Shown: in pieces, positions 1 through 13,020 of the stretch
Position numbering within the stretch: the stretch's first letter is position 1
How the letters are laid out: the number at the start of each line of letters is the position of its first letter
Origin: Tubulanus polymorphus
Lineage: Eukaryota; Nemertea; Palaeonemertea; Tubulaniformes; Tubulanidae
Length of the DNA stretch: 64,000 nt
Direction: 5' to 3'
Assembly: GCF_964204645.1 (NCBI RefSeq)
Contig: NC_134028.1
Location: 23,906,153-23,970,152 of the forward strand
Program-made: the position numbers and the translations under genes
Notes under the pieces: model-generated
What the model was told of the DNA's origin: nothing
The model's database searches: none
The model's input: only the letters and a program-made list of their open reading frames with translations

Positions 1-145
1 GAGGGGGGAGGGGTAAGTGCAATTGCGTACTGTAATGCTTGATGTATATGAAAAAATGGCCGATTTTGCGTACAGGGAGGAGGGGGAGTTGAAGAAGTCA
101 AATTTCATGCGTACGTAATAAATGAATGATCCCTTTCTAGCTCAA
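1..145. repeat. MITE with TACGTACGCA-type termini, left end cut by window
   Basis: The block ends in TGCGTACGTAATAAATGAATGATCCC-like sequence and its interior (GCAATTGCGTACTGTAATGC, then TTTTGCGTACAG) recurs at 29531-29692. The full copy there begins with the inverted form of the same terminus, so this is a short non-autonomous inverted-repeat element. Only its right part lies in the window. It sits in an intron of the CLEC16A gene. No protein-coding content. Confidence 0.75.
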
Positions 146-538
146 CTTCTCTCAAAATGTCAAAAATACTTTCGAAATCCGAATTATTTCTAGTTCATTT
201 TCAATTAAATCACTATTTTGATGTCAAACTACTCACATTTTTTGGTAAAAACTACTACAATTAGAGATATTCAGGTTTTCTGGTCTGTTGTATACAGCTA
301 GCTCCAGAACTACGAACCTTCGTAAATAGTTGAGACTATTTCCATGAATATCATTGAGAGAAAACGGGTGGAACGATTCCACCCGAAACCTGAAAAGAAG
401 AAAACAAATTACAGTTGCTCGAATTGATATTGTGGGTTTCTCTCAATGATGCTGCGAACCTTGGTCCAGATCTGTAGAATTTGGCCTCTTAGGTTAAACT
501 GACTGTCTAGTGAATGATTGTTTGTTTGTTTATTGTAG
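146..538. other. CLEC16A intron sequence with a dispersed repeat
   Basis: No coding exon seen. Positions about 214-305 (CAAACTACTC...ACAATTAGAGATAT...TCTGGTCTG) are repeated at about 37230-37345 in an FLII intron, marking a dispersed element of unknown class. The stretch ends with the acceptor TTTATTGTAG at 538, which opens the first CLEC16A exon in the window. Confidence 0.5.
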
Positions 539-3500
539 TCATCAGAGTCGCGATCGTCTGGCCGATCTAGTCGCCGAACACCTCGATCATCTTCACTATT
601 TAAACGATATTCTATGTTTGAATATCGATTGTTTGAATGACGTTTTAACCGATCATCTGTTGAATCGACTTCTCATTCCTTTATACGTTTATTCGTTAAC
701 GAAGCGTAGGAAACACAGATCGGTCGTCATTGTTGTAAGTATGAAATTTCGACATTGATGATGAAACGTTTCGTCGTAACACAGGGTGGCGCTTCTGAAA
801 CTGGAACACTCGGGGAATTAGAAAAATTCGATTTAAAAAAAATCAGGGAATTTGACCGATTTTGGAAAACCTGGGAAACTCGGGGAATTTGGATAATGCT
901 ATTGACCACATTTATCAGTATGTGATTCACTGAAAAATGAATGAATTGTAACATTTTAAACCTAGAAATTTCTCTGATTCACTCAGGGAATTTTGTGTAA
1001 TCACATGGAAAAATCAGGGGAAGCTGTAAATTTGATTGTAAATGGGCGGAAAGTGGCCACACTGAATGATCATATAGAATCCCAGACTCGAAAAGAAAAA
1101 AGTCAGTGTTCCTGAAGGTGACTAATAGGATAAAGTCGAAAATAAATCATTACCGAAACTCAAGGAAACCTTTTCCTCTTTCTTTCCGAGTGTGGGATTT
1201 CTATATCATTCCCCGTGTGTAAGATTAATCTCTGAAACCATTTTGCTCGATTAATGAATTCGAATGTGACTGTATTTCAGGATTCCCGTCCGCACGTCAG
1301 TTCTGTTGTTTCGCTGTTTCTTCTGTCTCAAGTATTCCTCATACTGTCGCACGCGCCGCTCGTCAGGCAATTAGCCGATATTATATTCCACGGAGACATC
1401 AGCGTCACATCCGAGGAACCGCATTTACAACAGGTAAACAACTCGTTCACGACTTAGTTCCGGCCACGAGTTTGAGTTAGTCTAAAATAAGAATAGGACA
1501 CAAAGTAAATATCAGATATACCTGGTAGTCGCCTAAATTTGTCTCAATTAATTCCAAACGATAACCGTTGATGAAATGGTCTGTCCATGTTGTAATGAGC
1601 AATGTAGGAGCAAATTCCTCGATGCAAAAGGAAAACCGAGTCTGAAATTTTTCCTTAGTGCTTTTAGTTTATTTGATGTTTCTACTATATGCTAGTAGTC
1701 ATCTTAAGGAATACTAATGTTATATAACGAAATAATTAGGTACATATAAGTGTACAATTCAGAACGAAATGACTACGACCAACATGATGCAAATTATAGG
1801 TAAATACAACATAAAAACATTGACAAACTAAACAAACTGAAATACTTTTGGCGTTATATTTTGACCGATTTAATTCCTTTGAAAATGAACTACTGTACAT
1901 GTAATTTATATATAGAACTCAATCAGTGTAGTCGCTAAAATGCCAACATATCGGTCCAGCAGTGAGGCGCTATTCTTGTGGTTTTCACTTGTGTTTGTTT
2001 TGACTATTTCTCAGGGCCAGTGGAGCGGAGTACGTGGGTTCATCGCGCCTGATGAACCGCTCGCAATGCTGTTAGAACGAACAAGTCAAGAGCCGCGACC
2101 TCAGATCATGCCGCGTGGTCTCGAAGGATCCACGGCGAGTCTTTACACTGAAGTTTCAGGGCAACCGATCTCCGACCAGGCAACAGGTACCTGTATACAA
2201 TAACAGGCAGATGCTATCTTTCTATAGTTACTCCTACAGGCTGGCCACTGACCAGGGAATCAGAATAATCTAGAAAAAATCAGGGAAAATTTGGATATGT
2301 AATTGACCTCACGTTTCTTTATCTCTTTATGATTCATAAAGAATTAATAAATATTAACATTTTGAATCTAGAAAATCCTCAGATTTTCTCAGGGAATTTT
2401 GTGTTATATAACATGGAAAAATCAAGGAATTAATAAATTGGTGGAAAGTTCCCGCCCTGTCCTATGACTATGGTATTTCTAAATTGTTTTACCATATTTC
2501 ATTCTGTTATAGCTGTTGCTACTACTGCCGCTGCTGCTGCTGATGATGATGAAAGTTCAGTGAATATAACGGATGAAGAAAAACTACAAGCTTCAAACAA
2601 ACAACCGCCTACAGAACAAGAGTTTACACTTACTAACAGGTAATATTATAGAATTAACAGCTATATGTGATGAAAGCTGTTGAATTCAGTTTCTTAGGTC
2701 ATTTATGTAGAGCTCCAAATGATCACGGATGATATTCTATATCTCGATGTTTTCAGGCCATATTTAGAAGCGATTTTCAACGCTCTAGAATGCACCGAAA
2801 ATGACTACGAAGCCCTGTTCGCCTTGTGTTTACTTTACGCAATGGGACATAACGAAGGTGAGAGTGATTCGTGGTAAAATATAGCATCGAGTTAAAACAA
2901 ATCTTGAAATTTAAAAGAAAAGAGATTAAGTTTCGCTGAAGCCTTCTGTTCGAATTTTCAGTGCTTCGATGTTTAAATTTTTTACGTAAAAATTTCCTTC
3001 CTCGTGAAAAATATACAGGGCCTGCAGTTGCTCAAAAGTTGGTTTATATGGATAATGGGGGGTGAATAGTATAGAAACAATGAATTTTTAATTCAACTTT
3101 CGCGCAACTGGCCCCTGAAAGTTTGATATTGAATTCTATATTGTATCGACTGTTGATTATTGTGCGTTTGAGTATAATTTGTTATGTATTATTTTATCCT
3201 ACGTTCTTCTCTTCTGGTTACGGAATTCTGCAGACGGTATTCAAACAACGCTATAATTGTGTATATATTTGTGTGTGTGTGTGGATAGTGTGGAATTGTA
3301 TAACGATGCACACGAGTGAAAGTTGTTTATATTTGTTGTGTATTAATGTGTAGAAATGCTGGGTCAGGCTTAATTACCGTATATGCCGAATAAGTCGTTA
3401 TAGTTGTGACGATCATTGCTATGTCGAAGACTCGTCCAAGTGATGTACAAGTAGCAGTCAAACACGGAAACAGGAGACGGTAACACGTTGTCGAGCATTT

Positions 3501-6500
3501 CCCCGTGTCCTGTGCGTTTACGAGAAACATGGTTTCGGGAAACGATTATTCCGAGATCAAACATGTTTGATTATGTGTTTTCATGTTTCCGTGCGTTGCG
3601 TGCATTTTTAGTAAATTTAATCGGAAATACAAATTGATACTCAAAAATAGAGATGACGCATTTTTGATTCCAAATCAGTTCAATTTTGATATTTCGAATC
3701 CGGGAGTTAGATTTTGATTAATCCGTTCTGCAACTGGGACCCAGTATTTTAGATTATGAACGTTGTGTAGTTGATATATAGTGATTATGCACTGGTTTTA
3801 GGCATTAATGGTTCATACTGTTGTATTTACACATGTATTTCAAATGTATTTATTAGATCCAAAAAAAAAGAATTTAAGATTCTCTTCAAATTGTCCGAAT
3901 GCATGCTACTACTGTATGCGGTTTCATTTCATAGTATTGTACTGCATGAAAAAAATTCTTTAATCCGATCGCGACGTCACTTTGACAAGTTTCTTGGATG
4001 AATTTATTTCAGGAATCAATCAAGAGTTGTTAGATTCAGTGTTGATGCCGACTGATAAGTCTCAGGTAATCACTGGTATACAGTTATGCCATGTTAGTTG
4101 CAATGCATTACTTCTATTCCTGTTGGTATTTCATTTGCATAAATATCTCGCATCCAATTCCAGGGTAAAAGCCATTATAATGTATTACTGGTTGAAAAGC
4201 TCATCAAGATTATAAGTTTAAGTTGTCAGAATGGTATGTAATAAATAAACGCCATATTGGATGTTATTATGAACTAACTCAGTGTGTCAGCTTGCAGCTG
4301 TATTATTATAAAGCAACGTGGCAGAATAAAGTTTAAAATTGATGTCATGATTTACAGCTTAAACTGCATCTGCCAGTGGCCTAGAAATGGCATGATATCC
4401 ATGTTTTATTATGGAAAAAGCATCTATTAAACATATGCCTCATAGAAGAGATCGATATTTCGAATACCTTGAAGTTCTTATCCAGTCTTAGCAATTATAA
4501 CTTATTTCGTTGTTTTCAGGCAGTAAAGTTCGTTTGGCCACGCTGGAAATGAGCATTCTCCTGCTGAAACAGTTAGTGCATAAGAAAGGCATTACGTTTC
4601 TACAAGATCGACACCTGGCGTGTATAGAGGGCGCTAAAGAGGAGAGCGTCTTATTACTTCGAAATTTCTACAAGGTGAATAAGAAGAGAGATGATCTATT
4701 TTATGTCGTAATCTGATTGCAGAAATCCAGTAACCATAACCCTTTCACTACCACCAGTTTTCCACCCGATATTCCTGCTGAGAACTTGGAAAATTTTTGA
4801 GTATTCCACCATAGTGCAGACGTACTGTTACAATATCTCAACCCCACACTGCGGTATCTTTAGTTACTAATGTTTCACAGCGTTTGGTAGATTAAATATA
4901 GTGTTCTGGGTGAACTGTACACTGTACATAGCGGGGTACAGGAGGTTGAATTATTGCTCTATTGAAATTGGGTCTTCTATTATTGTTAAATAATTGAATT
5001 TCTGTAATTTCGCTCGATACTTTTCTTCAGAGCGAAGAAATATTTCTGGATATGTTCGAAGATGAATGTCGTGATATGCAGCTACGGCCGTTGAATGTGG
5101 AATATCTAACGATGGATGCGTCGATATTACTACCACCGACCGGGACGCCTTTAACCGGCATCGATTTCAATAAACGTCTGCCATGTGGCGAAGTCGAGCG
5201 AGCCAGACGAGTGAGTAATTATTGCGTCTCTAGTTACTAGATCTAAAGCAAAACTATCTTCCAACTTGCAAATTACGCTTAGGTCTTTTACCTTGTGTCT
5301 ATTCTGTAGATATTAAATCTAAACACATTTGCTACCAGTATGAGATATCTCACAGTTCATGGGCCAGTTTCTCAAAATTTAGTTAAAGATAACTGCTGGA
5401 TATAAATACCATCGTTACTACTATGAACTTATAATTGTCACTATATCAACTATCCACAGTTAAACTCTTACCAACTTTTGAGCAACTGCAGCCCCTGGTT
5501 CTGGTATCATCGCCACAAAAATTAACTTGTATCTGATCCTTCTTATTCGCTGTTTGATATTTGCACCAGGGGCGGACCCAGAGGCTAATTTGGAAGGACT
5601 TGTCACAACTCAAAAGGGCCCTTGATGTCCAAAAAGGCAATATGAGGTTCACTCCCGCATTGTAATGCGCCGATTACCTTTATTGACAAAATGAGAAAAG
5701 GGCAATCAAAAATATCTCACAAGTCCCCCCGCGAATCCGACCATTACACTTCAGCACATCGGAATCACACAGTTCCCTGATTGGCTGGCAGTGTGAACAA
5801 ACTGTGTTTCTCTTTTCCATACCTCATATCGCTGCCTTTGAGTCTGAAATTGGTTAGACTTTCTGACCAATTTTATGGTCGGCAGTTGGTGAGACTTTTC
5901 TGCTCAGCTCATCGTGTTATTCGTCGGCAACTCTGTTCTATTCTATTTCAGGCAATTCGTGTGTTTCTATATTTACGCGGTATTTCATTCGCTTTACAAC
6001 AAGAGAACGACATCGAACTACCTCTCACGAAACAGGACGAATGTATCAAAAATGGTGAAGTTCTTGATCTCAGTAAGTCATCTTTAAGTCTTATGAAATG
6101 TATATTGTGCACCGTGTACATGTACAGTAAAAAGTATACTCTGTTATCGATATATTTACAGATAACAGTGACCTTATTGCTTGTACCGTACTAACAAGAG
6201 ATAAGTAAGTTGATTTTTGTTTCAATGCTTCATTGGAAATACTCTCGCATTTCGTATGGACATTTATACCCTAATTCATATTTGAAAAAATCTTTTAAGT
6301 AAAACGTAGAAGTGTACAAGAACAAACTTTCTAGAAATTGCCCATAGTTTCTATATCACTCTTTGTTCAACTAGAATCAATCCGACGATACAATTTTCAT
6401 TTGTCCCCCCTTTTATTTGGGTAGAAATTACCATGTTTTCTCTCCACATCTACGGCTTCGATTCAATGTTGTTATAGTATCGATATTATTATTATTATTA

Positions 6501-9500
6501 TTATTATTGATGATGATTGTGATTTGTAGAATATTCGCTGGGAGTAACCAGGGAAGTGGTACTCCCACTAAACGTCGTGTACAGATGTAAGTCCAGTGAT
6601 GCGTGCGTGCATGGGTGTCTTGACACGTCCGTGCTGCAATTCACACAGCTTTTCGTGTTCCTTTCTCATTTTCCCGACTTAAAAATCCCTCGATTACAGC
6701 TTCCCATTTCGACCTATTAGATCAAGAATATTTCTGCACTTACAGTGAAATAATCGCGTAAATTATTCTGAATAATTTTCTCTACGAATTTTAAAACCAG
6801 CGCAATGATTACTCTAAGTACGAATCATAGTGGAAAGAATTTCAGAATTGATTTTCCCGATGATCGGGTATGGGAGAAAAAATACCTTTTAGCCCAATCA
6901 GTAGATGTTAGATTAGTTGTAGTGTAGTACGGCTGTTTTAGTGGTTTCAATGTATTCAGTTTATTTCGACGCCTCGTTGCTTCGCGAGTCATCGAAGCAT
7001 CGTCTTATTTCCATTTACGTAGCTTACCGTACATATATCACACGTTGCATTCGGATGTTTTGAAATATCGTTTTTCGAAATGTCGAATGAATGAGTTGTT
7101 CGAATGTTTTTCAGTAAACGCGAAAGAAGATTTCTAGTCATCGACGTGCTTCAGTTGATACTAGTTGAACCGGATAATAAGCGACTAGGCTGGGGAGTCG
7201 TCAAATTCGTCGGTTTTTTACAAGTAAGAAAACTTTTTGCCACTGTCAACTTCTCTTTATCTTACTATGTATATCACTATGTGGTATTGACTCTGTCAGC
7301 ATTCAAAGGACACTAATGGCATTTCTGTTCAAGTCATCACCTGTTTCTCTGGAGGGGTCTTTGATAAAAGTTCTGCTTACATGGCGCTAAACAAATTCAT
7401 ATCTTATCCTTTATCAAAAGTATTTTACTGTGATAGTTTTTAACCTTTGAGCTACGTACATTACTTCGCTCAGGACCCGGCCAGGTTCCCATATGTTCCT
7501 GGGCGGAGAGAGGGAAGTGGCATCTTCAGTTTAGTTGTCGGCCTGCGACCTCATAACTTCAAACACTCACATTATCACTCTCATAGATGAATATTTCGAA
7601 GGGTATAAGAATAAACCCTTTAATGTATTCTCCGTTTCTGTGTAGGATGTGGAAGTTTCCGGCGATAAAGAGGACAGTCGATCTCTGCACGTAACGATTC
7701 ATAAACCGGCTAGTTCGATCCACGCGAGACCGATTCCGCTTCTCGCCGCCAGATTCGTATTCGACGATCACATTCGATGCATGGCCGCGAAACAACGTCT
7801 GACGAAAGGTCGACTGAAAGCGCGACAGAAGAAAATGAACCAGATCGCGCGTTTGTTAGAGATGCCTACGCACCTGATGGATTCGATGTATAGCGGGGCG
7901 TACGGTGGCAGCACTAGTAGCGTATTCTCTACCGGATCAGCTTCACAGATCACAGCTATACCAGGTACGTTTTACTAACCAACATAAGACTCCTCCTCTG
8001 AAACTCACTACTGATTATAACAGCGAAGCGCTCGATGTTTCGGGTCAATATTTGCTCAAGAATCTTTTGCAAGGGAACTCGCTATGTGATGATCATGTAA
8101 AATCCACCACTAAGAAAAAAGGTCTGCTTGAGGTTCTCAAAGATGGCTATTAAGATATCGAAGAAACGTTGAAATAAATCATAAAACCTTTTCTTTATAA
8201 TTGTGGGATATTATATCATCGTTACAACACAATGTTTCATCAATCGTTATCTGGATGCTAAACCTTACTGAGTAACATGGAGTCTATACTATGCGTAGAT
8301 TTTAGGACCTCATATTGGATATTTTTTCTTAAATCTAAATTTCCTGATAAACGTATTGATGGCCAGTGTTTTTTGCCTAGATGGGCAATAACTTAGCTAT
8401 CAAACTTCTGAAGCTTTATGTTCACACAATCGCCAAGTGCAAAATTAGTCTATCTTTTCGTGCACTTTCATAGCACCAGTCACTCAGAAGAAATTATTAT
8501 TAGGTGTACACAATCCTAGATATCAGCGGTAATCCTTAATGGTTTGCCATCCCTAATCGCTACAATGGAAGTGAAATGAATCAGTTTTCCTGAAACTATT
8601 CTGAACTTATTTCTAATCTTAAACGCCGACAATAGGAAAGAAAATTCACATACAAGGTATACGTTGTGTATTTCATGTAATGATTATAAATCACTGCCTC
8701 CACAGCATTCCTCATTCTTTCAGCCTACAAAATACCTGTTGGTCGTGGATCTTATTTATGTTATTATTCATTTATATTATTTATTTGCTGCTATATGTAA
8801 CTTTATTTTCTCAGCATGTACTGTCTTGTATCTCCGTATGATACCTGTGTATTAAAATATAACCTTCGAGCGACTGATTCTAAAAAAGCTCCTTCCTTTC
8901 TGCGCAAAATGTGGTGAAATATTGCTTGTAATTGAAAGTTTTTTTGTTCTGCATCGCAGGAATAGCCGTCAAACAACAGAAATCATCAACTTCTCAATAA
9001 ATATTATCCCTCCTTCACTGTTCATTGTAAGTTCATCAATCTATAACAGACTTCGGCATGGATCCAGTAATCTGCACCATCTATACACATTCAGCTAGCT
9101 CAGAGTCACTTTCACACACACATAGTTTTATACAGACCAAGGCATTTCAATTCAAGAAAACAGCATTGCTCCGAGTCTATGCGGTTCAACGTAGTGTTTC
9201 TGAGCTAGCTTTCGCTACATCAATCATAATCTTGGTTTGCACTCATAATCCAGTTTTGTATCACATGGCGGCATCAGCAAAAATTACCTCAAATGTATAT
9301 ACGTGGATCCAACGAGAAGAACTTATGTTGTGCAATCATTCTATGATGGAAAATGATCTATAGTACCAGTAGATTCTTATTTCCAAAACCCTTAAACATT
9401 TTACCCGTATTTTATGACATTCTGTACCCGTTTTGATCTCAATATTTTCTACCTTCTGATTCTTTTAAACTTTTGTTTTGTTTTGCTTGAACTTTTTATC

Positions 9501-10707
9501 CTTCCCGAACTCAATGTCTGTCGATCTGTTTGCGTTTTGTCCTGCCGTGAACTCTGTTTCTGCTGGAAATGTTTAACAAATTTGGCTGCAAATTTCACAG
9601 TATTTTCCGTTTTGACTCTTAGGTCGCAGTCAACCGATATCGACGAGTCATCCGGGCGGAGCTCGACCGAAACAGCGTACCTCGTCGAACTCCTCGTCTC
9701 GATCTCACAGTAAAACGAAACCGACCCCGATTTCCGACGCGAGTCGAGCATTGAACGATCTTTCGCCGGATATAGAAATCGCGCAGGAAGCGACGTCCCC
9801 GTCGGCCTTCGCGTTTCACAGTTTAAACTCACACGTCGTAGAAACGAAGGGTCACACGAGAACCGGTTCGAACGGCAACGTGCCCGACGCGTCGCAGGAA
9901 ATACCGATGGAAGATCTGTCGAAAAAATCCAAAGAGAAATCGTCGCTGCATTCGGATTTGAAAAAGCTTCGTCAGCGACGGGACAGCGGTCCGAACGTCG
10001 AGATGGGTCGCAGTCGTAAAGTGACTCCGCCCGCGGGCGCGCCGGCCGCATTGAAGAAACGAAGCAGTTCGTATAGCCCGCGTCGAGGAGGCGTCGCCGC
10101 GACGACCGGTAATAAGTCGGGCAGCAGTCAGAATCTGTCGAACGTCGCGCGACGTGGAAGCGGGTCGGCGGGGATTCAGGATACGAGTTTATCGACTCCG
10201 GAGATCGTGAAGAAACGAGAGAGAAGCGCTTCGAGTCCTGTCGCCGTGAGTAAATCGACGTCTGCTAAGAGCGAAATCAAGAAATCAATACGCGGCGCGT
10301 CGAAACAACCAAAAACTTTAACCCCGGTCCCGACCGTTTCGCTCGTGCCCGATTCCGAAAAACATCTACCGCAACCGAGCTCCGATTCGCCGAAACTACT
10401 GCCTCCGAGCGACGCCGCAGCGGTCGTCCTAAAATTAGAATCGTCGAGTGAATCCGAAAGTTCGTCTGCTGCGAAACCTCCCGAATCAACAAAAGACAAT
10501 GCGCGTGCTACACCGACGCCCTCTACCGGCGGTGAGAAGGCACCGGTTGGTTCCGCGGCCGTCGAGCAGTTGACGAAATTAGCTCAAATCGTGCACAAAC
10601 ATTACAACTTCGGAAAGGACGACGATGGAAACAACTCAACGGCTGAAAGCTCCTCAGCGCCCGATCATCGCGAAGCAGCGCAAGAATCCGACGATAATCG
10701 AATATGA
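539..10707 (+). CDS. CLEC16A: CLEC16A (Ema/GOP-1 family) orthologue, 3' part, 14 exons in window
   Basis: Endosomal/lysosomal membrane-associated regulator of autophagy and mitophagy (known for CLEC16A, Drosophila Ema, worm GOP-1). Exons inferred: 539-734, 1281-1433, 2015-2186, 2513-2639, 2757-2857, 4013-4065, 4164-4233, 4520-4674, 5031-5210, 5952-6072, 6162-6204, 7115-7223, 7646-7964, 9623-10707; all phases join without a stop, giving about 960 residues to the TGA at 10707. Diagnostic family strings are LVAEHLDHLHYLNDIL, FDDHIRCMAAKQRLTKGR and RLGWGVVKF. Exons 4164-4233 and 6162-6204 are short and were placed by homology and phase. The last exon encodes a low-complexity Ser/Lys/Pro-rich tail, GC-richer than its surroundings, as in the disordered C-terminus of the family. 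The N-terminal domain exons lie left of the window. Stop is certain; the tail is the least conserved part. Confidence 0.95.
786..1065. repeat. Dispersed AATCAGGGAA-type repeat, copy 1
   Basis: Begins GGTGGCGCTTCTGAAACTGG and ends near GTGGCCACAC; the interior has repeated CAGGGAATTT words. Related copies lie at about 2236-2455, 34606-35065, 38709-38930, 40198-40410, 40670-41035, 45096-45335 and 46580-46830. Flanks suggest terminal words related to GTGGCCAC. No open frame is shared between copies, so it is probably non-autonomous. Class not identified. Confidence 0.6.
1105..1150 (+). repeat. Short stem-loop repeat GACT-loop-AGTCGAAA
   Basis: CCTGAAGGTGACT, a ten-base loop containing TAGGATA, then AGTCGAAAATAAATC. 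The same core recurs at about 29203-29247, 38130-38170 and 62094-62130, the last with one stem mutation. Four bases of each arm pair (GACT/AGTC), with GAAA following directly. Likely the conserved tail of a dispersed retroelement; function unknown. Confidence 0.5.
2236..2455. repeat. Dispersed AATCAGGGAA-type repeat, copy 2
   Basis: Same family as 786-1065: CTGGCCACTGACCAGGGAATC at the left, several CAGGGAA words, and GTGGAAAGTTCCCGCCC at the right. Lies in the CLEC16A intron between exons 2015-2186 and 2513-2639. Confidence 0.5.
3017..3118. repeat. MITE, GGCCAGTTGCTCAAAAGTT family, short copy
   Basis: Inverted-repeat element of about 100 bp. Left end GGGCCTGCAGTTGCTCAAAAG, right end is the degraded complement CGCGCAACTGGCCCCTG. 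Other copies: 5361-5498, 14341-14459, 21679-21805, 54601-54715. It sits in a CLEC16A intron and carries no coding sequence. Confidence 0.75.
5361..5498. repeat. MITE, GGCCAGTTGCTCAAAAGTT family
   Basis: Left terminus GGGCCAGTTTCTCAAAATTT, right terminus ACTTTTGAGCAACTGCAGCC. The interior TAAAGATAACTGCTGGATA with a matching downstream complement (ATATCAACTATCCACAGTTA) makes the element nearly palindromic. Lies in the CLEC16A intron before exon 5952-6072. Confidence 0.8.
7466..7550 (-). repeat. Truncated tRNA-derived SINE fragment
   Basis: GGCCAGGTTCCCATATGTTCCTGGG...GGAGAGAGGGAAG resembles the body of the fuller SINE at 41985-42133 (GGCCAGGTACCCATTTACTCCTGGGTGGAGAGAGGCAA). The tRNA-like head is missing here. 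Intronic in CLEC16A. Confidence 0.5.
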
Positions 10708-10762
10708 AAGTTTTACGAAGTTTAAAACAATACAAAAAACGTTGAAATTGTGCATCCTCCGT

Positions 10763-11060
10763 CGGCAGGGATTCGAACCCGATGACATTGAGACTTGCCA
10801 TGGCACGAAACCCAAGGTTACCTACATACGCAGCTCAGATGATGTCATTATTAGCCTATCAGAAATCCTGTTGTATTTTAGCCTGGGTTTTTCCAGTTTT
10901 AGGCTATCTGAGGAATTTGCCTCAGCATTTATACTACGGGCAATCTGATTGGTGCCGCAGTTTTCCTACGGTCAACCCGCGCACCCAGGCTAGTGTTGCA
11001 GGGTTTTGTATTGTGGCTGAGTTCAGCGATGCTTTCAGGTTCGAATCCCTGTCAGGATAG
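10763..11060. repeat. Element of about 300 bp with tRNA B-box-like inverted ends
   Basis: The left end contains CAGGGATTCGAACC and the right end its inverse GGTTCGAATCCCTG, about 280 bp apart. GGTTCGAATCC matches a pol III B box, but neither side has a convincing A box or cloverleaf. It falls in the CLEC16A 3' UTR. Likely a tRNA-derived or inverted-repeat mobile element, not a tRNA gene. Confidence 0.45.
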
Positions 11061-12787
11061 GATGAAAATAGTGATATTAAAACTGTTCAGAATCGGTCTC
11101 TTTTTCATCGATCATCAGATCGATGTATTGTATATAGATTCTCCGCCTTGTGTCGAACTAGTCTCCTCCGAGGTCATAATCTACCGAGCTTCGAACATCA
11201 ATTCTCGAAGCATTTTCAGTGTAGAAATGATGATTCCTGTTTTTCTAGAACTGTACATATCTGCTGATCTACAAGAGCTGATCTTCATTTCAGCTTTTTG
11301 GGGCTCATAGCACGTTTTTAACCGGATATTTCGTGTACGAAAGGTTTGGATTGAAAATAATGTTTACTTTGAAAGTATCTTAAAATATTGCGGGACCACA
11401 ATATCAATTCGATGGTATACTGTATTTCATTTCTTGCTCGCTGCATAGACGTTGTTGTACTAAGATGTTGCGGGCACAGCTCAGGCCAGTATCGCTTCTG
11501 ATATTTCTGTAAATTTGTTGAAAGTTGATATATTTTTATTATGTGTCTGTATCGTAGGGAATATGTATATCACATGTACGTGTATGCTAATAATACTTTA
11601 CTACTTCGGTAGATTTGTTGCCAATGCATTTCATATGTTTACTTTGTTGCCAGCCATGGAAATATACCTCAATGGGAAGTTTTGGTACTATGCTTTGTTA
11701 CATGGCAACTTGAAAGTTATGGGACCTCACAGACCGGAACTTTATCATGATGATTTAGGTTTATTGGTATAAGAGCTTTTCCGTCAGTAATATACAATGT
11801 GTATGGAAATCGTTTATTTATTTCGCTTAACCAAGATTTTTCAAATTTGAGATTTTTTTGTAGTTCGTGATTGATCACAATTCGGTATCTTTATGCCAAA
11901 CCATTTTTGATAGGTCTAGCTATTGGGTATATGATTGGGACTACAAAAAAAAATAACTTTCAAATATTTCTAGTCACTGTTTGTAGATATCCATTTTTTA
12001 GAGCAAACTATGATATATTGCACCATCTTCAATCAAATTGTAAAAGCACAAATTCATATATTTGTTTTATCAGGAATTCGGTTGAAATCTAACATCACGA
12101 TGAATGTAATATTACTCGTCATCCTTTTAGAAAATTCATTTCCAGGTTTGTTTTTCAAGAAATGTATTTTAACGCAATTTCCCGAAAAAAGGCTGGTTTT
12201 ATAGACCAACTGAGTTCAGGCTAAAAATGATCGGTAAAACTGGCACTGGCGGTTGATTTCGAATTTGGAGTTGAGAAGGATGAAAGCAATACGGTAATCA
12301 ATTTCTTTGGCAGTTTGCATAAAATATCAAATAATGAAGTTATATTATTTGTGCACCCAAATGCTTGAATTTGCGAGATACAGCCACAGTAGGTCAAGAC
12401 AGCTCCTAAATTTGCTCACTTTTAACTGGTATATTTTATCCAATCATAATAAGGCATTGTTACATAAATTATTTATATCGTGGGATACAAGTTACATGTG
12501 TATAAACTTAGAAATAAAGGAAATTGTTGATTTATATTAAAATCAATTTCATGATTCGATTTTTCTTTTTGATCGTTATTATAATTAGTGAATTAAATTC
12601 TTAATCAAATGGAGTTTGCTGCAAAACCTGCTTCAGTGGAGCGCCTTGTTTGAATGTTCAGCACATAGCTCACTTAAGTTAATGGCTCAATTTCTTAATG
12701 TTCAAATTTGTCAGTAACACTATATCCATTGGCCTGAAATTCCGTAACCGATCACTACATTCAGATTATCATCCAAATATCCACCAG

Positions 12788-12866
12788 AAGGGAACAGAGG
12801 AAACCATTGGAGAGGAACGGAGGAAACCATTGGACTGGAAAGGAGGAAACCATCGCAGGGGAACAA
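12788..12866. repeat. Tandem repeat, about 25-bp unit, three copies
   Basis: Three consecutive units share GAGGAAACCATTGGA with small changes (third unit GAGGAAACCATCGCA). Lies in the spacer between CLEC16A and ADSL. A small minisatellite; no coding role. Confidence 0.8.
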
Positions 12867-13020
12867 TCTAATATCAGAAAGGAGGATCGATCCAATAGGT
12901 CAACATTTCAACAAATTTAGACACAACCACAGTTATAGTAAGTAATCATACGTTAACATTTTAATGGCACTTGATTAGTATAATCATCATTGATCGCAAT
13001 AAAGGTTCTGTCATACATGA

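Larger units (their letters stand above)
10708..13020. other. CLEC16A 3' UTR and convergent spacer to ADSL
   Basis: No further coding exon recognised. A consensus AATAAA on the plus strand lies at 12513-12518, a plausible CLEC16A cleavage signal; another AATAAA is at about 12999. On the minus strand an ATTAAA-type signal for ADSL may lie near 12962. The stretch also holds an inverted-end element (10763-11060) and a three-unit tandem repeat (12788-12866). The gene ends converge with no overlap visible. Confidence 0.5.

Noticed and set aside
9449-10051. 200-codon minus-strand frame
   Set aside because: Shadow of the GC-rich last exon of CLEC16A; Arg/Ser-rich antisense composition and no homology.
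10763-10800. tRNA gene at GATTCGAACCC
   Set aside because: Isolated B-box word with an inverse partner 280 bp away; no cloverleaf.
10176-10801. Several minus-strand frames
   Set aside because: Antisense shadows of the same CLEC16A exon.
12780-12900. CRISPR-like array
   Set aside because: Only three short degenerate tandem units, no unique spacers, eukaryotic context.
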